From Pirellulales bacterium (lineage in GTDB: Bacteria; Planctomycetota; Planctomycetia; Pirellulales; JAEUIK01): a stretch of DNA of 64,000 nt. Below the pieces are notes generated by a model. It was given only the letters and a program-made list of their open reading frames with translations. It was not told the DNA's origin and did not search any database. The translations under genes were made by a program, and so were the position numbers. Below, in pieces: positions 35,064 to 44,739 of the stretch. The first letter of the stretch is position 1, and every line of letters starts with the position of its first letter. Location: contig JAIBBZ010000009.1 of NCBI GenBank assembly GCA_019694435.1, forward strand, positions 111,475 through 175,474, in the 5' to 3' direction.

Positions 35064-35234
35064 CTACGATGCCTTGAGCTTGGCCAACTCGGCGTCGAGG
35101 CCGGCGATTTCCTGCTCGAGACGCCGCACTTCTTCCGGGTCGTCCATCTGCTTCTTGGCGCCGCTGAGCTGCTGCCGCAAGGTTTGCAGCTTCTTCTGGA
35201 TCACGTCGATTCGCTTCTTGGCCTTGGTGTCCAT
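35064..35234 (-). CDS. 56-residue predicted coiled-coil protein
   Basis: A short reading frame starting MDTKAKKRIDVIQKKLQ and ending ELAKLKAS, preceded by the stop of the unknown 231-residue protein by 36 bases. Almost the whole length is heptad-like and highly charged (Lys, Glu, Gln, Leu), so a two-helix coiled coil is expected, with DDPEEV as a possible turn. No signal peptide or membrane segment. It is the last gene of the probable addB operon. Codon usage matches its neighbours (strong third-position G/C), which supports coding. Function unknown. Confidence 0.75.
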   Translation of the reverse strand: MDTKAKKRIDVIQKKLQTLRQQLSGAKKQMDDPEEVRRLEQEIAGLDAELAKLKAS

Positions 35235-35270
35235 AACGGGCGTTTTCCGGTTCGACGTTGAGAATCTGCG

Positions 35271-35966
35271 TCAGGAGCTTGCAGGAAATATCCCCTGCGA
35301 GAGTTTCGCTCGCAAGACCTGCAGCGCGCCGACCGCCTCGGGGCCTTGCAGCCCGAAGCATTCCCAAAGCAACATCAGCGGTCCATTGACACCGCCGGCG
35401 ACCAGTTCGCGCCGCAGGCCCATGGCCTGTTTCAGGAACTCGGGTGTCGCGTGGTATCGATTGCTGAAATGAGCCGCACAGCGCGCCGCACGGGCCGGTT
35501 CGACGTCGAGCAAGCCGGCGAGCGTCAGGGCAGCCTCGGTCTGGTTGCCGTCGTGGATCAGCCTTGCAAACTCGGCAAAGCCTGCCGGCGCTGTCGGATC
35601 GATGGTGCGCGTATCGGCCACCGCGGCGCCGATCGTGGCCGGCGCCTCGGCAATGACGGTCGAAGTGGGCAGGGGCACTTCGTACGACACCCCGCCGGTC
35701 GATACGCGATGCACGTCGCCGAGCGCGTCGCCTTCGGCCACCGCGGTTCGCTCGGGCAGCGCGTGGATTTGCGCGAGCATGGAGTTGACGTTGGCCAGCC
35801 GCGCTGCCAGTTGATCGTGGATCGTCTCGATCTCGCCGCCGTAGCTTTCGCCGCGGGCCTCGTCGAGCAGGTCCGACTCCGAGTCGATCACACGTTCGAC
35901 CAACCGGCGCGCCAGGGCGTCGCGGGCCTCGGTGAGGATTTCGACAGCACGTCGTCGATCTTCCAT
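35271..35966 (-). CDS. Conserved-looking protein of unknown function
   Basis: A 231-residue soluble protein I do not recognise. The N-terminal 70 residues are helical and acidic/basic mixed (EILTEARDALARRLVERVI, then an acidic DLLDEARGESYGGEIETIHDQ). A short Ala/Thr/Pro-rich linker follows, and the C-terminal 90 residues look like alpha-helical repeats (LTLAGLLDVEPARAARCAAHFSNRY). No signal peptide. Its start lies inside the end of the membrane protein gene (79 bases of overlap), an unusually long same-strand overlap, which suggests coupled translation or an extended upstream reading frame. Confidence 0.7.
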   Translation of the reverse strand: MEDRRRAVEILTEARDALARRLVERVIDSESDLLDEARGESYGGEIETIHDQLAARLANVNSMLAQIHALPERTAVAEGDALGDVHRVSTGGVSYEVPLPTSTVIAEAPATIGAAVADTRTIDPTAPAGFAEFARLIHDGNQTEAALTLAGLLDVEPARAARCAAHFSNRYHATPEFLKQAMGLRRELVAGGVNGPLMLLWECFGLQGPEAVGALQVLRAKLSQGIFPASS

Positions 35967-36583
35967 CGGCGAGAACTCGTCTGAAGACGCGGAGGACGCG
36001 TCCGGACCACGGCGAACGCGTGACTCCTCTCAAGCCTAATCGAGCCGGAGGCGGTTGACAAAATCCGCGGGGCCGGAGTCGCAACACTCCCCAAACTTGC
36101 CGTGGGGACTGCCGATGGTGCGGGTTGTGCGGGCACCTTGGGCGTCCGGGGGGCTTGTCGTAGGACGCCCGAGATCAGCACGACCGCGATGGCCAGGGAG
36201 AGATTCATTCCGAGCCAGAAGCCGGCTTGCGCACGCATGCGCTCGGCCCGCGCGCTGCGTCCCAGCAACGAGCTGGCGATAAAGAAGATCAGCAGCGCGA
36301 TCAGGAACTTGATCCCCCAAAGCATGTGATACCAGCTTGGCACCTGGTAATTCCGCACGAGCATGAAGAAGTTGTAGAGGCCGCTGACGAGCAGACCCAG
36401 AATCGCGGCGTGTACAAACTTGGCCCAGCGCCCGCGGATTTGTCCCTGGATCGTCTTGCGCGTCGCTTCGTCGAGCGTCACCACGACGGGATGCAGAGCC
36501 ACGGTCATGAACAGCGTGCCGCCGACCGCGGTGATCGCGGCCAGAATGTGCAGCCAACGCATGAGCAGGTCGACGATTTGCAT
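35888..36583 (-). CDS. Four-helix inner-membrane protein, CopD/HemJ-like hydrophobic pattern
   Basis: A 231-residue protein with four hydrophobic segments near residues 7-28 (RWLHILAAITAVGGTLFM), 56-75 (FVHAAILGLLVSGLYNFF), 84-104 (WGIKFLIALLIFFIASSL) and 121-140. The first helix, with its His and Gly-Gly, recalls CopD/HemJ-type membrane proteins, but I cannot assign a function. After about residue 140 the sequence is Pro/Ala/Arg/Ser-rich and overlaps the next gene, so this tail may be real disorder or the result of a frame error; another frame would stop at 36036. Confidence 0.72.
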   Translation of the reverse strand: MQIVDLLMRWLHILAAITAVGGTLFMTVALHPVVVTLDEATRKTIQGQIRGRWAKFVHAAILGLLVSGLYNFFMLVRNYQVPSWYHMLWGIKFLIALLIFFIASSLLGRSARAERMRAQAGFWLGMNLSLAIAVVLISGVLRQAPRTPKVPAQPAPSAVPTASLGSVATPAPRILSTASGSIRLERSHAFAVVRTRPPRLQTSSRRWKIDDVLSKSSPRPATPWRAGWSNV

Positions 36584-36616
36584 GGCAAGGGGCTTTCCAG
36601 AGGTCTGACGGGAAGT

Positions 36617-37909
36617 TCACGTTTTGGGCGGGTCGAGCTCGGCGAGCCAGCGGTCGATCGACTGCAAGGCGTCGGCCTCGCTGTTGGTCTGACCGTCGAG
36701 CTGCGCTGTGCGGGCTCGGTCGAGCAATAGTTTATAGACCTTGCCGCGCGGCACGCCTTTGGCGATCAGATGATCGCCGGTCAGCAGCGGCGGCGGATCG
36801 AGAACTTCGGGCGGGAGCTCGAGCTTCTGGCGGCAATACTCCCAATCGGCGCGATCGCGGCCAGCGATCTGCAACTCGGCATCGTAGACGTCGAGCAGTT
36901 CGCGGCCACCCGGCGCGACCAGGACCGGCTGGATTTCGGACCAGGGGCGTTCGGCGGCTCCGGCCAGCGCACCCCGGTGGCGAACCAGCCAGACGGCGCG
37001 CTCCTGCTCTTTGGTCGATGTTCGCAGGCGCTGGCAAACAGCCGCGACTGTCTCGGGACTGGTTTCGGCCAGCAGCACGGCGAGCGACTGGCTGAAACTC
37101 GGCTGTTCGAGCAACTCGAGCAGAGCCAACATGCGCGACCAGGCAGAGTCGCTGCGATCGGAAGCCCCGGCGGGTTGCGCCGAAGGGGCCAATTTGGCCA
37201 CCTCGGGTAGGATTTGTGCGAGCAGCCCGGTGTCGTCGAGCAATTCGACGGCGCGCCGTCGATGCGGCCCGGTCAAAATGGCCTTCAGCTCCTGCATCAC
37301 GCGCTCGATGCTGACGACCTTGAGCTGCGGCGCCATTTGCCGCACCGCCTCGAAAGTGGCCGGATCGAGGCGGAAATCGAATCGCGCCGTAAAACGCACG
37401 GCACGGATCATGCGCAGCTTGTCTTCCTCGAAGCGGGCACGCGGCTCGCCGATCGCGCGGATGATCCCCGTGTGCAAGTCGGCCTGCCCGCCGACGTAAT
37501 CGATCACGGTTTCGTGGAGCGGGTCGTAGAACAACCCGTTGATCGTGAAATCGCGCCTTTGTGCGTCGACTTCCGGCGTGCTGAACGCGATCGAATCGGG
37601 GTGCCGGCCGTCGCTATACGCGGCGTCGCTACGAAAAGTGGTCACCTCGACGTGGCCAGCGCGCTTCGGGCCGACGACCGTCACGACGCCGAACGCGGCG
37701 CCGACGAACAAGGTCCGGCGCCGGCCGAAGATCTCGCGGATCAATTGGGGCGTCGCGTCGGTGGCGACGTCGTAGTCCTTCGGCAGCAGGCCGAGCAACT
37801 GATCGCGCACGCAGCCGCCGGCCCAATAGGCAAGATGGCCTCGGTCGCGCAACGTGCGCACGACGTCGAGGGCAAACTGCCGCTGCGCCAAGGGTTCGAT
37901 TGCTGCCAC
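36617..37909 (-). CDS. cca: CCA tRNA nucleotidyltransferase/poly(A) polymerase family protein
   Basis: A 430-residue class II nucleotidyltransferase. The head domain has AYWAGGCVRDQLLG (the GG-x-VRD type motif) and KDYDVATDA with the catalytic DxD acids near residue 45, followed by RRDFTINGLFYDP and EEDKLRMIRAVRF (the RRDFT and EDxxR nucleotide-selection motifs). The C-terminal helical body is present; no HD domain is seen. It most likely completes or repairs tRNA 3' CCA ends; poly(A) polymerase activity is the alternative. Start is a GTG at 37909. It follows addA by 60 bases. Both tRNA genes in this window lack an encoded CCA, consistent with need for this enzyme. Confidence 0.9.
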   Translation of the reverse strand: MAAIEPLAQRQFALDVVRTLRDRGHLAYWAGGCVRDQLLGLLPKDYDVATDATPQLIREIFGRRRTLFVGAAFGVVTVVGPKRAGHVEVTTFRSDAAYSDGRHPDSIAFSTPEVDAQRRDFTINGLFYDPLHETVIDYVGGQADLHTGIIRAIGEPRARFEEDKLRMIRAVRFTARFDFRLDPATFEAVRQMAPQLKVVSIERVMQELKAILTGPHRRRAVELLDDTGLLAQILPEVAKLAPSAQPAGASDRSDSAWSRMLALLELLEQPSFSQSLAVLLAETSPETVAAVCQRLRTSTKEQERAVWLVRHRGALAGAAERPWSEIQPVLVAPGGRELLDVYDAELQIAGRDRADWEYCRQKLELPPEVLDPPPLLTGDHLIAKGVPRGKVYKLLLDRARTAQLDGQTNSEADALQSIDRWLAELDPPKT

Positions 37910-37969
37910 GCGGGGTCCACTTCCAATTCGGGCTTCGTGCCGGCTGCAGGCGGATTCTAGCGATTCGAC

Positions 37970-40900
37970 TCACGTCCTGGCAGGCTCTTGCCAAAGGGCC
38001 TTGATGCGGCGATCGATCTCCGCGGCCGCCCAGGCCCGGGATTCGTCGTCGAGGACGAATGGCTGCTCGCCGCCGCCGCGGAGAAAGTGCAAGACGATTT
38101 CCTGCGGCGCTGCACCCAGCGAGGCCTCGACCGCCAGCGCATACACCAACGCCTGCAGTCGATAGGGCGCTGCAGCCCGAGCCGTGTTCGCCGCAGCCTC
38201 CGACTTGTAATCGACCAGGTGCCAAGCCCCGGCGCGGTCCTGGTAGAGGCAATCGATAATACCGCGGATCTGGAGCGTCTGACCGTCGTGGGGCCAGGCC
38301 AGCAGGAATTCGAGTTCGGATTGCACCGTAGCCGCAGCGGCAATCGCTGCGGCCCGAGCGCTGGCCAGGAACCGCGCGACCAGGGCGGTTGCCGTGGCCA
38401 CGTCGCGCGGCGCCAGCGAGCCGTGTTGCGCAGCGAACTGCTCGACCCAACGGGCGGCGCGCGATTCGGCAGTACCGGATGCATCGCTGCGGCCACGTAC
38501 CCATGCGGCGAGCGCCGCGTGCACGAGGATCCCCAGCGCGCGACCGTCGGCCGGTGCGTCAATCGTGTCGATCGCGAGCAGGTCCTCCTCTTCGATTTCG
38601 ACATCGTCGCCCAGGTGCTGGGCCCGGAGCACTCCGCCGAGGCGCGAGAAGGAAAAGCTGCGCCGCGCCGCGTGATCGACCGGCACGGCGCCGACGTGGC
38701 CGGGGACGTCCGCGGTGCGATCGTCGCGCTGTCGCGCGTCGGCAATCAGGCGGCTCAGGTTGGCCGACCGCGGCTTGCCCTGCGGCGAGTCGAGAACCTC
38801 AGGCGGCTCGGTAATCACCTGTACCACCGGAACGCCACGGCCGGCGGGGCGGGGTCCGTGGTATTCGCCGGTTCTCAGGTCGAAATGCTTGGCCAGCATC
38901 TGCCGCCAGGGGTGTGATGGCTTATCGATCTGATCGCAGGCCGCCGCCAGCAGGAGCATGTCGGCGGCGCGCGTGGTCGCGACGTAGAACAACCGCGCGT
39001 GCTCGGCCTCCTCGGCTTCTTTTTCCAGCGCCTGGTACATCTCCCAACCACCGATCGACGGCAGCTTTTCTGGCGGTGCTGCGAGCGGACCCAGCACCGG
39101 GTGAAACGCCGCGGGACTCCTGCCTCCGCCGCGACGCTTGCGCTCCAGGTCGGGCAGCACGACGATGGGGAATTCGAGTCCCTTGGCCTGGTGGATCGAC
39201 ATCAGCCGCACCACGTCCTGCGATTCCGGTTGCGTCGCGGCCAGTGGCTCGCGCGGCTGGCGAACGACAAACTCGGCCAACTGGCGGATGAAATCGGTCA
39301 GCGTCAATGTGCCCGAGGCATCGAACTGGCGCGCCTGATCGATCAGTTTATGGAGATTGGCCACCTGGCGCTCGCCGAGGAAATCGGCCAGCAACGCGGC
39401 ATCGTAGCCCGTGCGGGCGAGCGCCGTGGTCAACAGCTCGGCCACCGGACGGCGATCGCGCAGCGCGGTGAGCTCGCCCAGGACCTTTCCGGCGAACCGG
39501 ACGCGCGCGGCCTGCTCGCCGGCAATGCCCGCGACGGGCGCCGCGAACAGGCCAGCGCGAATTCCCTCGGGGTGTTGGGCCAGCCAGAAGATCGTGTCGT
39601 CGGCCAGTGCAAAAATCGGGCTGCGGAGCGCTCCCACCAGGCTCAAAGCGTCCGCGGGACTGGCAACCGCCCGCAACAGGTTGAGCACATCGTAGATTTC
39701 CTGCTGGGCGTAGAAGGCCTGGCCCCCGACGACGTAGTAGTCGAATCCCCAGCGGCGCAAGGCGTCTTCGTAGAGATAGGCATCGCTCATGGCGCGAAAC
39801 AACAGCGCGACGTCCCCTTGCCGGGCGGGACGGGCAGCGGGCCGATCGTTTTGCGCTGCCTCGGCATCCCAGACAAGCGGTTCGCGCGAATCGATCAGTT
39901 GGCGCAGTCGGCGCGCGATCCAATCGGCCTCGAGCTTGCGGCGCCGACGCGCCGGCTGATCGGCGGGGCCTTCCGGCTCGTCAGGTTCCTCGGGCATTTC
40001 GGCCCAAATGAACTCGATCGCCGGCAGGCGCGTGACCTGTGGGCGGGCCGCAACGAGCGGCTGATACTCGGCAAACTCGCCGGTGAAGATGGCGTTGACA
40101 AAGTCGAGAATGGCCGGCTGGCTGCGAAAGTTGCGCGACAGGGGCAACTGGCCTTCCGGCGGAATCCGTGCGCGCAGTTGATGAAACACTTCGGGCTCGG
40201 CGCCGCGGAAGCGGTAGATCGACTGCTTGTGGTCGCCGACGAAGAACAGCTTGCCGTCGTCGAGCACGTCGTTGCAGATCGCGTTAACCAGGTCGACTTG
40301 GGCCGCGTCGGTGTCCTGGAACTCGTCGATCAGCAACACCTTGATGTGCTGCGACACCTCGCGGCGCACGGCCGCGGCCTCGGGGCCGTGCAGTAGTTCG
40401 CGCGCGCCCAACAGCAAGTCGTCGAAATCGAGGGCCTGCAGAGCGTCTTTGCGCTGCTGGTAGGCGGCGGCCAGCTCCTGGCTGATGGCCAGCAATTGCC
40501 GGCAGTAGGTTGCGGCCGGTATGGCGCCGACCGGATCGAAATCGAGCGTCTTGCTCAGGTCTTTTGCCCGCTCGCGGATGACTTCGGCCGCTTGACGAAA
40601 CGCTTGCATCTGTTCGGGTTCGGCCCAGTTCTTGGGCTTGGCATGCTGGACGCGCGCATGCTGGGCCAAATCGATCAGTACCCGGGCTTGCAAGGGTTGC
40701 GTCCGCAGCTCCTGCTGGCAGGCTCGAATGCCGGCGAACCGTTCGGCCATATTGCCCGGCGGCGGTTCGACGGAGCCCACCAGCTCGGTGAGCAACACAT
40801 AATCGGGGCATGCGAGCAGCGAGTTCAGCCGAGCGGGTTGGTAGACCTCGCGAAAATAGCTCTCCCAGCCAGAGGCAATCTCTTCCGGCGTGCGCTCGAG

Positions 40901-41476
40901 CCATATCCCCATCGCCTGACGATGTCGGCTTCTCACCAGCGCGGTCAAATCCTCGCGCAGCGAGCGCAATTCGCCGACGGCGAGCACACCCCGCAAATTT
41001 TCGTCGCGGCGCGCCAGCAGCAATCGCAGCACGTCATCAGTCGTTTCGGCCAATAAGTTTGCCGCTTCGGCCTCTTGCAGCACGCGAAACTGCGGATCGA
41101 GCCGGGCCTCGACCGCATGGGCACGGAGCAACGCGGCACAAAACGCGTGAATCGTGCTGATCCGCGCGGCGTCCATACGGCGCACCAGTTGCAGCCAATG
41201 TTCGGCGTCTTGTCGCGCCGCGGTCAGCCGCCGTTCGACGGCCTTGCGAATCCGGTCGCGCATCTCGCGGGCGGCGCGTTCGGTGAACGTAATCGCCACG
41301 ATCTCGCTGAGATCGACCATCCCGGGCCCCGGCTCGATATGCGCAAGAAAGCGCTCGGTGAGCACATGCGTCTTGCCGCAGCCGGCACCGGCCGCCAGCG
41401 CCACACTCACGTGACGCGTCGCCAGCGCTCGTTGCTGCTCGTCGGTCAGGCCGGGGGTCCGTCGGGGGGCGTCCAT
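37970..41476 (-). CDS. addA: AddA-type UvrD/REP helicase-nuclease, double-strand break repair
   Basis: A 1168-residue superfamily 1A helicase with a C-terminal nuclease, forming with AddB the RecBCD-like enzyme that resects DNA ends for recombination. Walker A is AGAGCGKT (residues 29-36), motif Ia ITFTERAAREM, Walker B LLIDEFQDTDAAQ, motif III SIYRFRGAEPEVF, motif V MSIHQAKGLEFPIVVLP. The C-terminal PD-(D/E)xK nuclease motif is GIIDCLYQDRAGAWHLVDYKSE broken into a Glu/Asp strand and DYK. The start at 41476 is inside addB (31-base overlap), as often in addBA pairs. Complete, with no missing motif. Confidence 0.92.
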   Translation of the reverse strand: MDAPRRTPGLTDEQQRALATRHVSVALAAGAGCGKTHVLTERFLAHIEPGPGMVDLSEIVAITFTERAAREMRDRIRKAVERRLTAARQDAEHWLQLVRRMDAARISTIHAFCAALLRAHAVEARLDPQFRVLQEAEAANLLAETTDDVLRLLLARRDENLRGVLAVGELRSLREDLTALVRSRHRQAMGIWLERTPEEIASGWESYFREVYQPARLNSLLACPDYVLLTELVGSVEPPPGNMAERFAGIRACQQELRTQPLQARVLIDLAQHARVQHAKPKNWAEPEQMQAFRQAAEVIRERAKDLSKTLDFDPVGAIPAATYCRQLLAISQELAAAYQQRKDALQALDFDDLLLGARELLHGPEAAAVRREVSQHIKVLLIDEFQDTDAAQVDLVNAICNDVLDDGKLFFVGDHKQSIYRFRGAEPEVFHQLRARIPPEGQLPLSRNFRSQPAILDFVNAIFTGEFAEYQPLVAARPQVTRLPAIEFIWAEMPEEPDEPEGPADQPARRRRKLEADWIARRLRQLIDSREPLVWDAEAAQNDRPAARPARQGDVALLFRAMSDAYLYEDALRRWGFDYYVVGGQAFYAQQEIYDVLNLLRAVASPADALSLVGALRSPIFALADDTIFWLAQHPEGIRAGLFAAPVAGIAGEQAARVRFAGKVLGELTALRDRRPVAELLTTALARTGYDAALLADFLGERQVANLHKLIDQARQFDASGTLTLTDFIRQLAEFVVRQPREPLAATQPESQDVVRLMSIHQAKGLEFPIVVLPDLERKRRGGGRSPAAFHPVLGPLAAPPEKLPSIGGWEMYQALEKEAEEAEHARLFYVATTRAADMLLLAAACDQIDKPSHPWRQMLAKHFDLRTGEYHGPRPAGRGVPVVQVITEPPEVLDSPQGKPRSANLSRLIADARQRDDRTADVPGHVGAVPVDHAARRSFSFSRLGGVLRAQHLGDDVEIEEEDLLAIDTIDAPADGRALGILVHAALAAWVRGRSDASGTAESRAARWVEQFAAQHGSLAPRDVATATALVARFLASARAAAIAAAATVQSELEFLLAWPHDGQTLQIRGIIDCLYQDRAGAWHLVDYKSEAAANTARAAAPYRLQALVYALAVEASLGAAPQEIVLHFLRGGGEQPFVLDDESRAWAAAEIDRRIKALWQEPART

Positions 41477-44400
41477 GTCTTTTCCAAGGCGCGAACATGG
41501 CTCACACGACAGATCGTGTGAAAGCCGCAGTGGCGCGTACATTCAGGATCACGGGCATAGACCGGAAACTGACCGGCGCGTGCGGCGAGCACGAGTTGCC
41601 CGACGCGCTCGGCGATCCAGCTTTGCAGGGTTTGCCATTCCTCGCGCGGCTCGCCGTCGGCCGACAGCTCGGCCACGCGATGGTACCCGCGATCTTTGTT
41701 GCCCGTCGGTCGCCAGAACCCGATGGACCCTGCTTGCACTTGTTGTTCGACCAACAAGACTTCTTCAACGGCCCGGGCATAGATCGGCAATTGCAGGACG
41801 TCGCGTTTGATCACTTCGGCGAGCTTTTTCGCGGGCAACGAGCCGGTTTTGTAATCGATTACGCTGGCCAGCGTGCGCCGCGCGGCGGTTAGCAGGTCGA
41901 CCCGGTCGATGCGGCCGGCAAGCTTGATGACGCCGGCGGCCGTGGCAAGTTCGAGCGGCTGCGTGGTCGAGCGCGGATCGGACGAAGGCGGATCGAGTCC
42001 AAAGGAGATTTCAAAATGCGCAGCCTGCACGGCCGTCTGGAGTTCCTTTTCGTAAGCTTGGTGTTCCTGAGGGTACGCCGCGAGGTCACGGGCCAGCCGC
42101 TCGCGATCGATCAACCGCAGCATCGCTTCGTAGCCGAACTCCGGGTCGTGCTCTTGGGCGTCGGCGGCGAGCAGCTCGCCAATCCAGGCATGGACTTGCT
42201 CAATGCCTGCTTGGGCCAGCGCCGCCGGACCGGGGAACTCGTCGTTGATCCGGCGGTGCAATTGGGCAAGTACCTCGTGGACCACCACGCCGCGCCGGCG
42301 ATAGTCGGTTTCCAGAACCAGGGCAGGCATCTCGTCGAGACCAAGTAATCGCTCGGCCAGGAACTTGTAAGGGCAGGCCGCCAGCAACTCCAGCTCGGTT
42401 GCGCTCCAGGTATAGGCCGGCCCGAACCGCGCGGCGCAGGCCTCGCGCGCCGCCGGCGTGCTCAGGATGCCTTCGAACGCGCTAAAGCGTTCGATGTCGC
42501 GGCGCTCGTCGATCGCGGTCCAGGCCGCGAGCACGTTCAGGGCCATCGGTCGCGAAGCGGTCGCCGCGACCAGTTGATGCAGGCCGTCGGACTTTCCGTC
42601 GAGAGCATCCACCGCGCCGCGCAGCCGCCATTCGGCTGGGCCATACGCCGTTTCGTCGGCCCCCGGCAGCGGGCTCAGGTCGGGGGCGTCGGTCGGTACC
42701 AGACGCTCGGACCCGAAGACGCGGCGAACTTCTTCGACGTAGGGGCTTGGCAACAACGGTTGGCCCGATTCGTCCCAGGCCGGGTAGCTTAAGTACAGGC
42801 GGCGCGTGGCGCGCGTGACCACTTCGTAGAACAACAGCATTTCTTCGCTGGCGTATTCTGCATGCGGGGCCAGTGGCAACCCTGCGTCGATCAATCGGCG
42901 ATGCTCGCGCTGGCCGCACAGATGGTTCTCGCGCAAGGGCGCGGGGAAGCTCCGTTCGGTCAGGCCGGCGACAAACAAATGCGGGACCGCGAGCGCGCGT
43001 ACGCTCGCCGCGGATAGGACGCGTACGCGCCCCGTTTCGTCGTGATCGGCGGGCAGTTGCTCATGGCTGGCAATATCGGCGATGGCCTGGAGAATTCCTG
43101 CGCAACTGACGCGCCCCTCGGGATCGACTTGGTCGCGGAGCTGCCCCAGCGTGCGCAGCGTTTCGCTCAAGCGGGCCCAGGCGCGACGATCGATCGGTTC
43201 GAGCTGAGGCGGCGCCAGGCTCGCTTCGTGGCCCACGGCCAAGGTGCCGTCGATCAATTGACTCAGCGTGTCGCACCAGGCTTCGAGCGTTGCTTCGGCC
43301 GGCAGGGTATCGAGCAGACGGCCGAGCCAGCCGAAATAGGCCATTGCCCGGCGTGCATGGCCACGCTGGCGTGCCTGGTGATCGTCGGGCGACGCGTTCT
43401 GCGGCGCGGCTTGAGCGGCCAATCGGGCCAGGCGCTCGCCGAGTCGCTTGCGCCCCCTTGGAAGCTGGAAATCGCGCACGATCCATTCGGCACTAGCGCG
43501 CATCGCATCGAGTTGCGCCTGTTGCGGCTGAAAGTAACTGTTGCCAATCGCCGTCAGCATCCCGGCAAAGGACCAGTCCTCGACCGCCAAACGCAACAGG
43601 GCCGTCACTGCGGCCAGCAACGGCGCGTCGCGCAGGGGACGGCCCGTCTCGATGGCTGTCGGGATGCCGTATTCGGCAAAGACTTCTCGTACCAGCGGTG
43701 CCGCTTCGGGCAGCCGGCGAAACACCACGGCGATTTCGCCGGGGCGAGTTCCACCGAGCAGCAGCTCCTTGATCTTGCGTGCCACGCGCTCGATCTCGCG
43801 CAGGGGGCGACCCGCGGCGAGGACTTCGATGCCTTCCGGCGCAACGTCGACCGCGCCTCGCCGCGGATCGGCGAAGAGCTCGGCGACGATCGCCTGTAAG
43901 GCCGGCCATGCGGCGGTGCTGCGGCGCTGCTCGTGAACCACGAGCGACTTGTGCCGCCGGCGCAGCTCGGCCAACGTGGCGCTCGTCTTGCGAAACAACT
44001 CCGGGCGGGGGACTTGTGAGTCGCTATCCCATGGGAGCGAGATCCACAGTTCGTCGAGTTGCCCGGCGAGCAATGCGAGGATTTCGTGCTGTGGTCGGGT
44101 CAAATCCGAAAACCCATCGACCACCAGGTGCTTGATCGACGAGAACGGTGCTCGAGAGCCCTCGGCAATCAACTTGCGGGCAAGCCAGAACTGGCCTTCG
44201 GCGTCGTACAGGCGATGCTCGAGCAGCAGGGACTGATAGCAGTCGTAAAGGGCCCACAGCTCGCGCTCCTTGGGCCCCAACTTTGCCTGCTCGATCGCCC
44301 CCGCAAAGTCTTCAGGCCAGATTTCGTGCCGTTTGAGCTCCGCGATCCAATGAGCAAGTTCTTCGACCAGCCCCGGCGTCGCGGCAATCGGGCCCAGCAC

Positions 44401-44739
44401 CGGAAGTCGCCCCGCGGCGTGCAAGGTGTCGACTGAGCGCCGCAGCAGATGTCGCTTCATGGTGGGCGAGATCCGCCGCACGGGCTCGCCGCTGGCCGCA
44501 ACGATCTGTTGGGCGAATTGGTCAAAGGTCAGGATCCCAGGGGCCAGCATGGCCCGCTGCCCTTGGCCCAGCAGGCCCTGGCGGACGACGTCGCTACTCC
44601 TCTGGCTGGGGGAAAGCCAGAGGCAGCTTCCGACGGGCAGCTCGGCCAGCCGGGAGCGATAGCGGCTCAGCAGGAGCTCGGTCTTTCCCGAGCGCGGCAA
44701 GCCGGCGATCACCGCAACGCGAGCTGAGGGCATGGACAT
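41446..44739 (-). CDS. addB: AddB-type helicase-like nuclease with iron-sulfur cluster
   Basis: A 1097-residue partner of AddA. The N-terminal Walker A is GLPRSGKTELLL. The C-terminal nuclease has VIDYKTGSLPAKK with catalytic Asp and Lys and the QLPIYAR motif. Cys residues in LAACPYKFLAERLL and in PECTRHCGFHTICRV are placed like the four ligands of the AddB 4Fe-4S cluster that holds the nuclease domain together. The protein is the first gene of the operon. The likeliest start is one of two ATGs at 44739 and 44733; neither has a clear ribosome binding site. The helicase motor is expected to be inactive, as in other AddB proteins. Confidence 0.9.
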   Translation of the reverse strand: MSMPSARVAVIAGLPRSGKTELLLSRYRSRLAELPVGSCLWLSPSQRSSDVVRQGLLGQGQRAMLAPGILTFDQFAQQIVAASGEPVRRISPTMKRHLLRRSVDTLHAAGRLPVLGPIAATPGLVEELAHWIAELKRHEIWPEDFAGAIEQAKLGPKERELWALYDCYQSLLLEHRLYDAEGQFWLARKLIAEGSRAPFSSIKHLVVDGFSDLTRPQHEILALLAGQLDELWISLPWDSDSQVPRPELFRKTSATLAELRRRHKSLVVHEQRRSTAAWPALQAIVAELFADPRRGAVDVAPEGIEVLAAGRPLREIERVARKIKELLLGGTRPGEIAVVFRRLPEAAPLVREVFAEYGIPTAIETGRPLRDAPLLAAVTALLRLAVEDWSFAGMLTAIGNSYFQPQQAQLDAMRASAEWIVRDFQLPRGRKRLGERLARLAAQAAPQNASPDDHQARQRGHARRAMAYFGWLGRLLDTLPAEATLEAWCDTLSQLIDGTLAVGHEASLAPPQLEPIDRRAWARLSETLRTLGQLRDQVDPEGRVSCAGILQAIADIASHEQLPADHDETGRVRVLSAASVRALAVPHLFVAGLTERSFPAPLRENHLCGQREHRRLIDAGLPLAPHAEYASEEMLLFYEVVTRATRRLYLSYPAWDESGQPLLPSPYVEEVRRVFGSERLVPTDAPDLSPLPGADETAYGPAEWRLRGAVDALDGKSDGLHQLVAATASRPMALNVLAAWTAIDERRDIERFSAFEGILSTPAAREACAARFGPAYTWSATELELLAACPYKFLAERLLGLDEMPALVLETDYRRRGVVVHEVLAQLHRRINDEFPGPAALAQAGIEQVHAWIGELLAADAQEHDPEFGYEAMLRLIDRERLARDLAAYPQEHQAYEKELQTAVQAAHFEISFGLDPPSSDPRSTTQPLELATAAGVIKLAGRIDRVDLLTAARRTLASVIDYKTGSLPAKKLAEVIKRDVLQLPIYARAVEEVLLVEQQVQAGSIGFWRPTGNKDRGYHRVAELSADGEPREEWQTLQSWIAERVGQLVLAARAGQFPVYARDPECTRHCGFHTICRVSHVRALEKTWTPPDGPPA

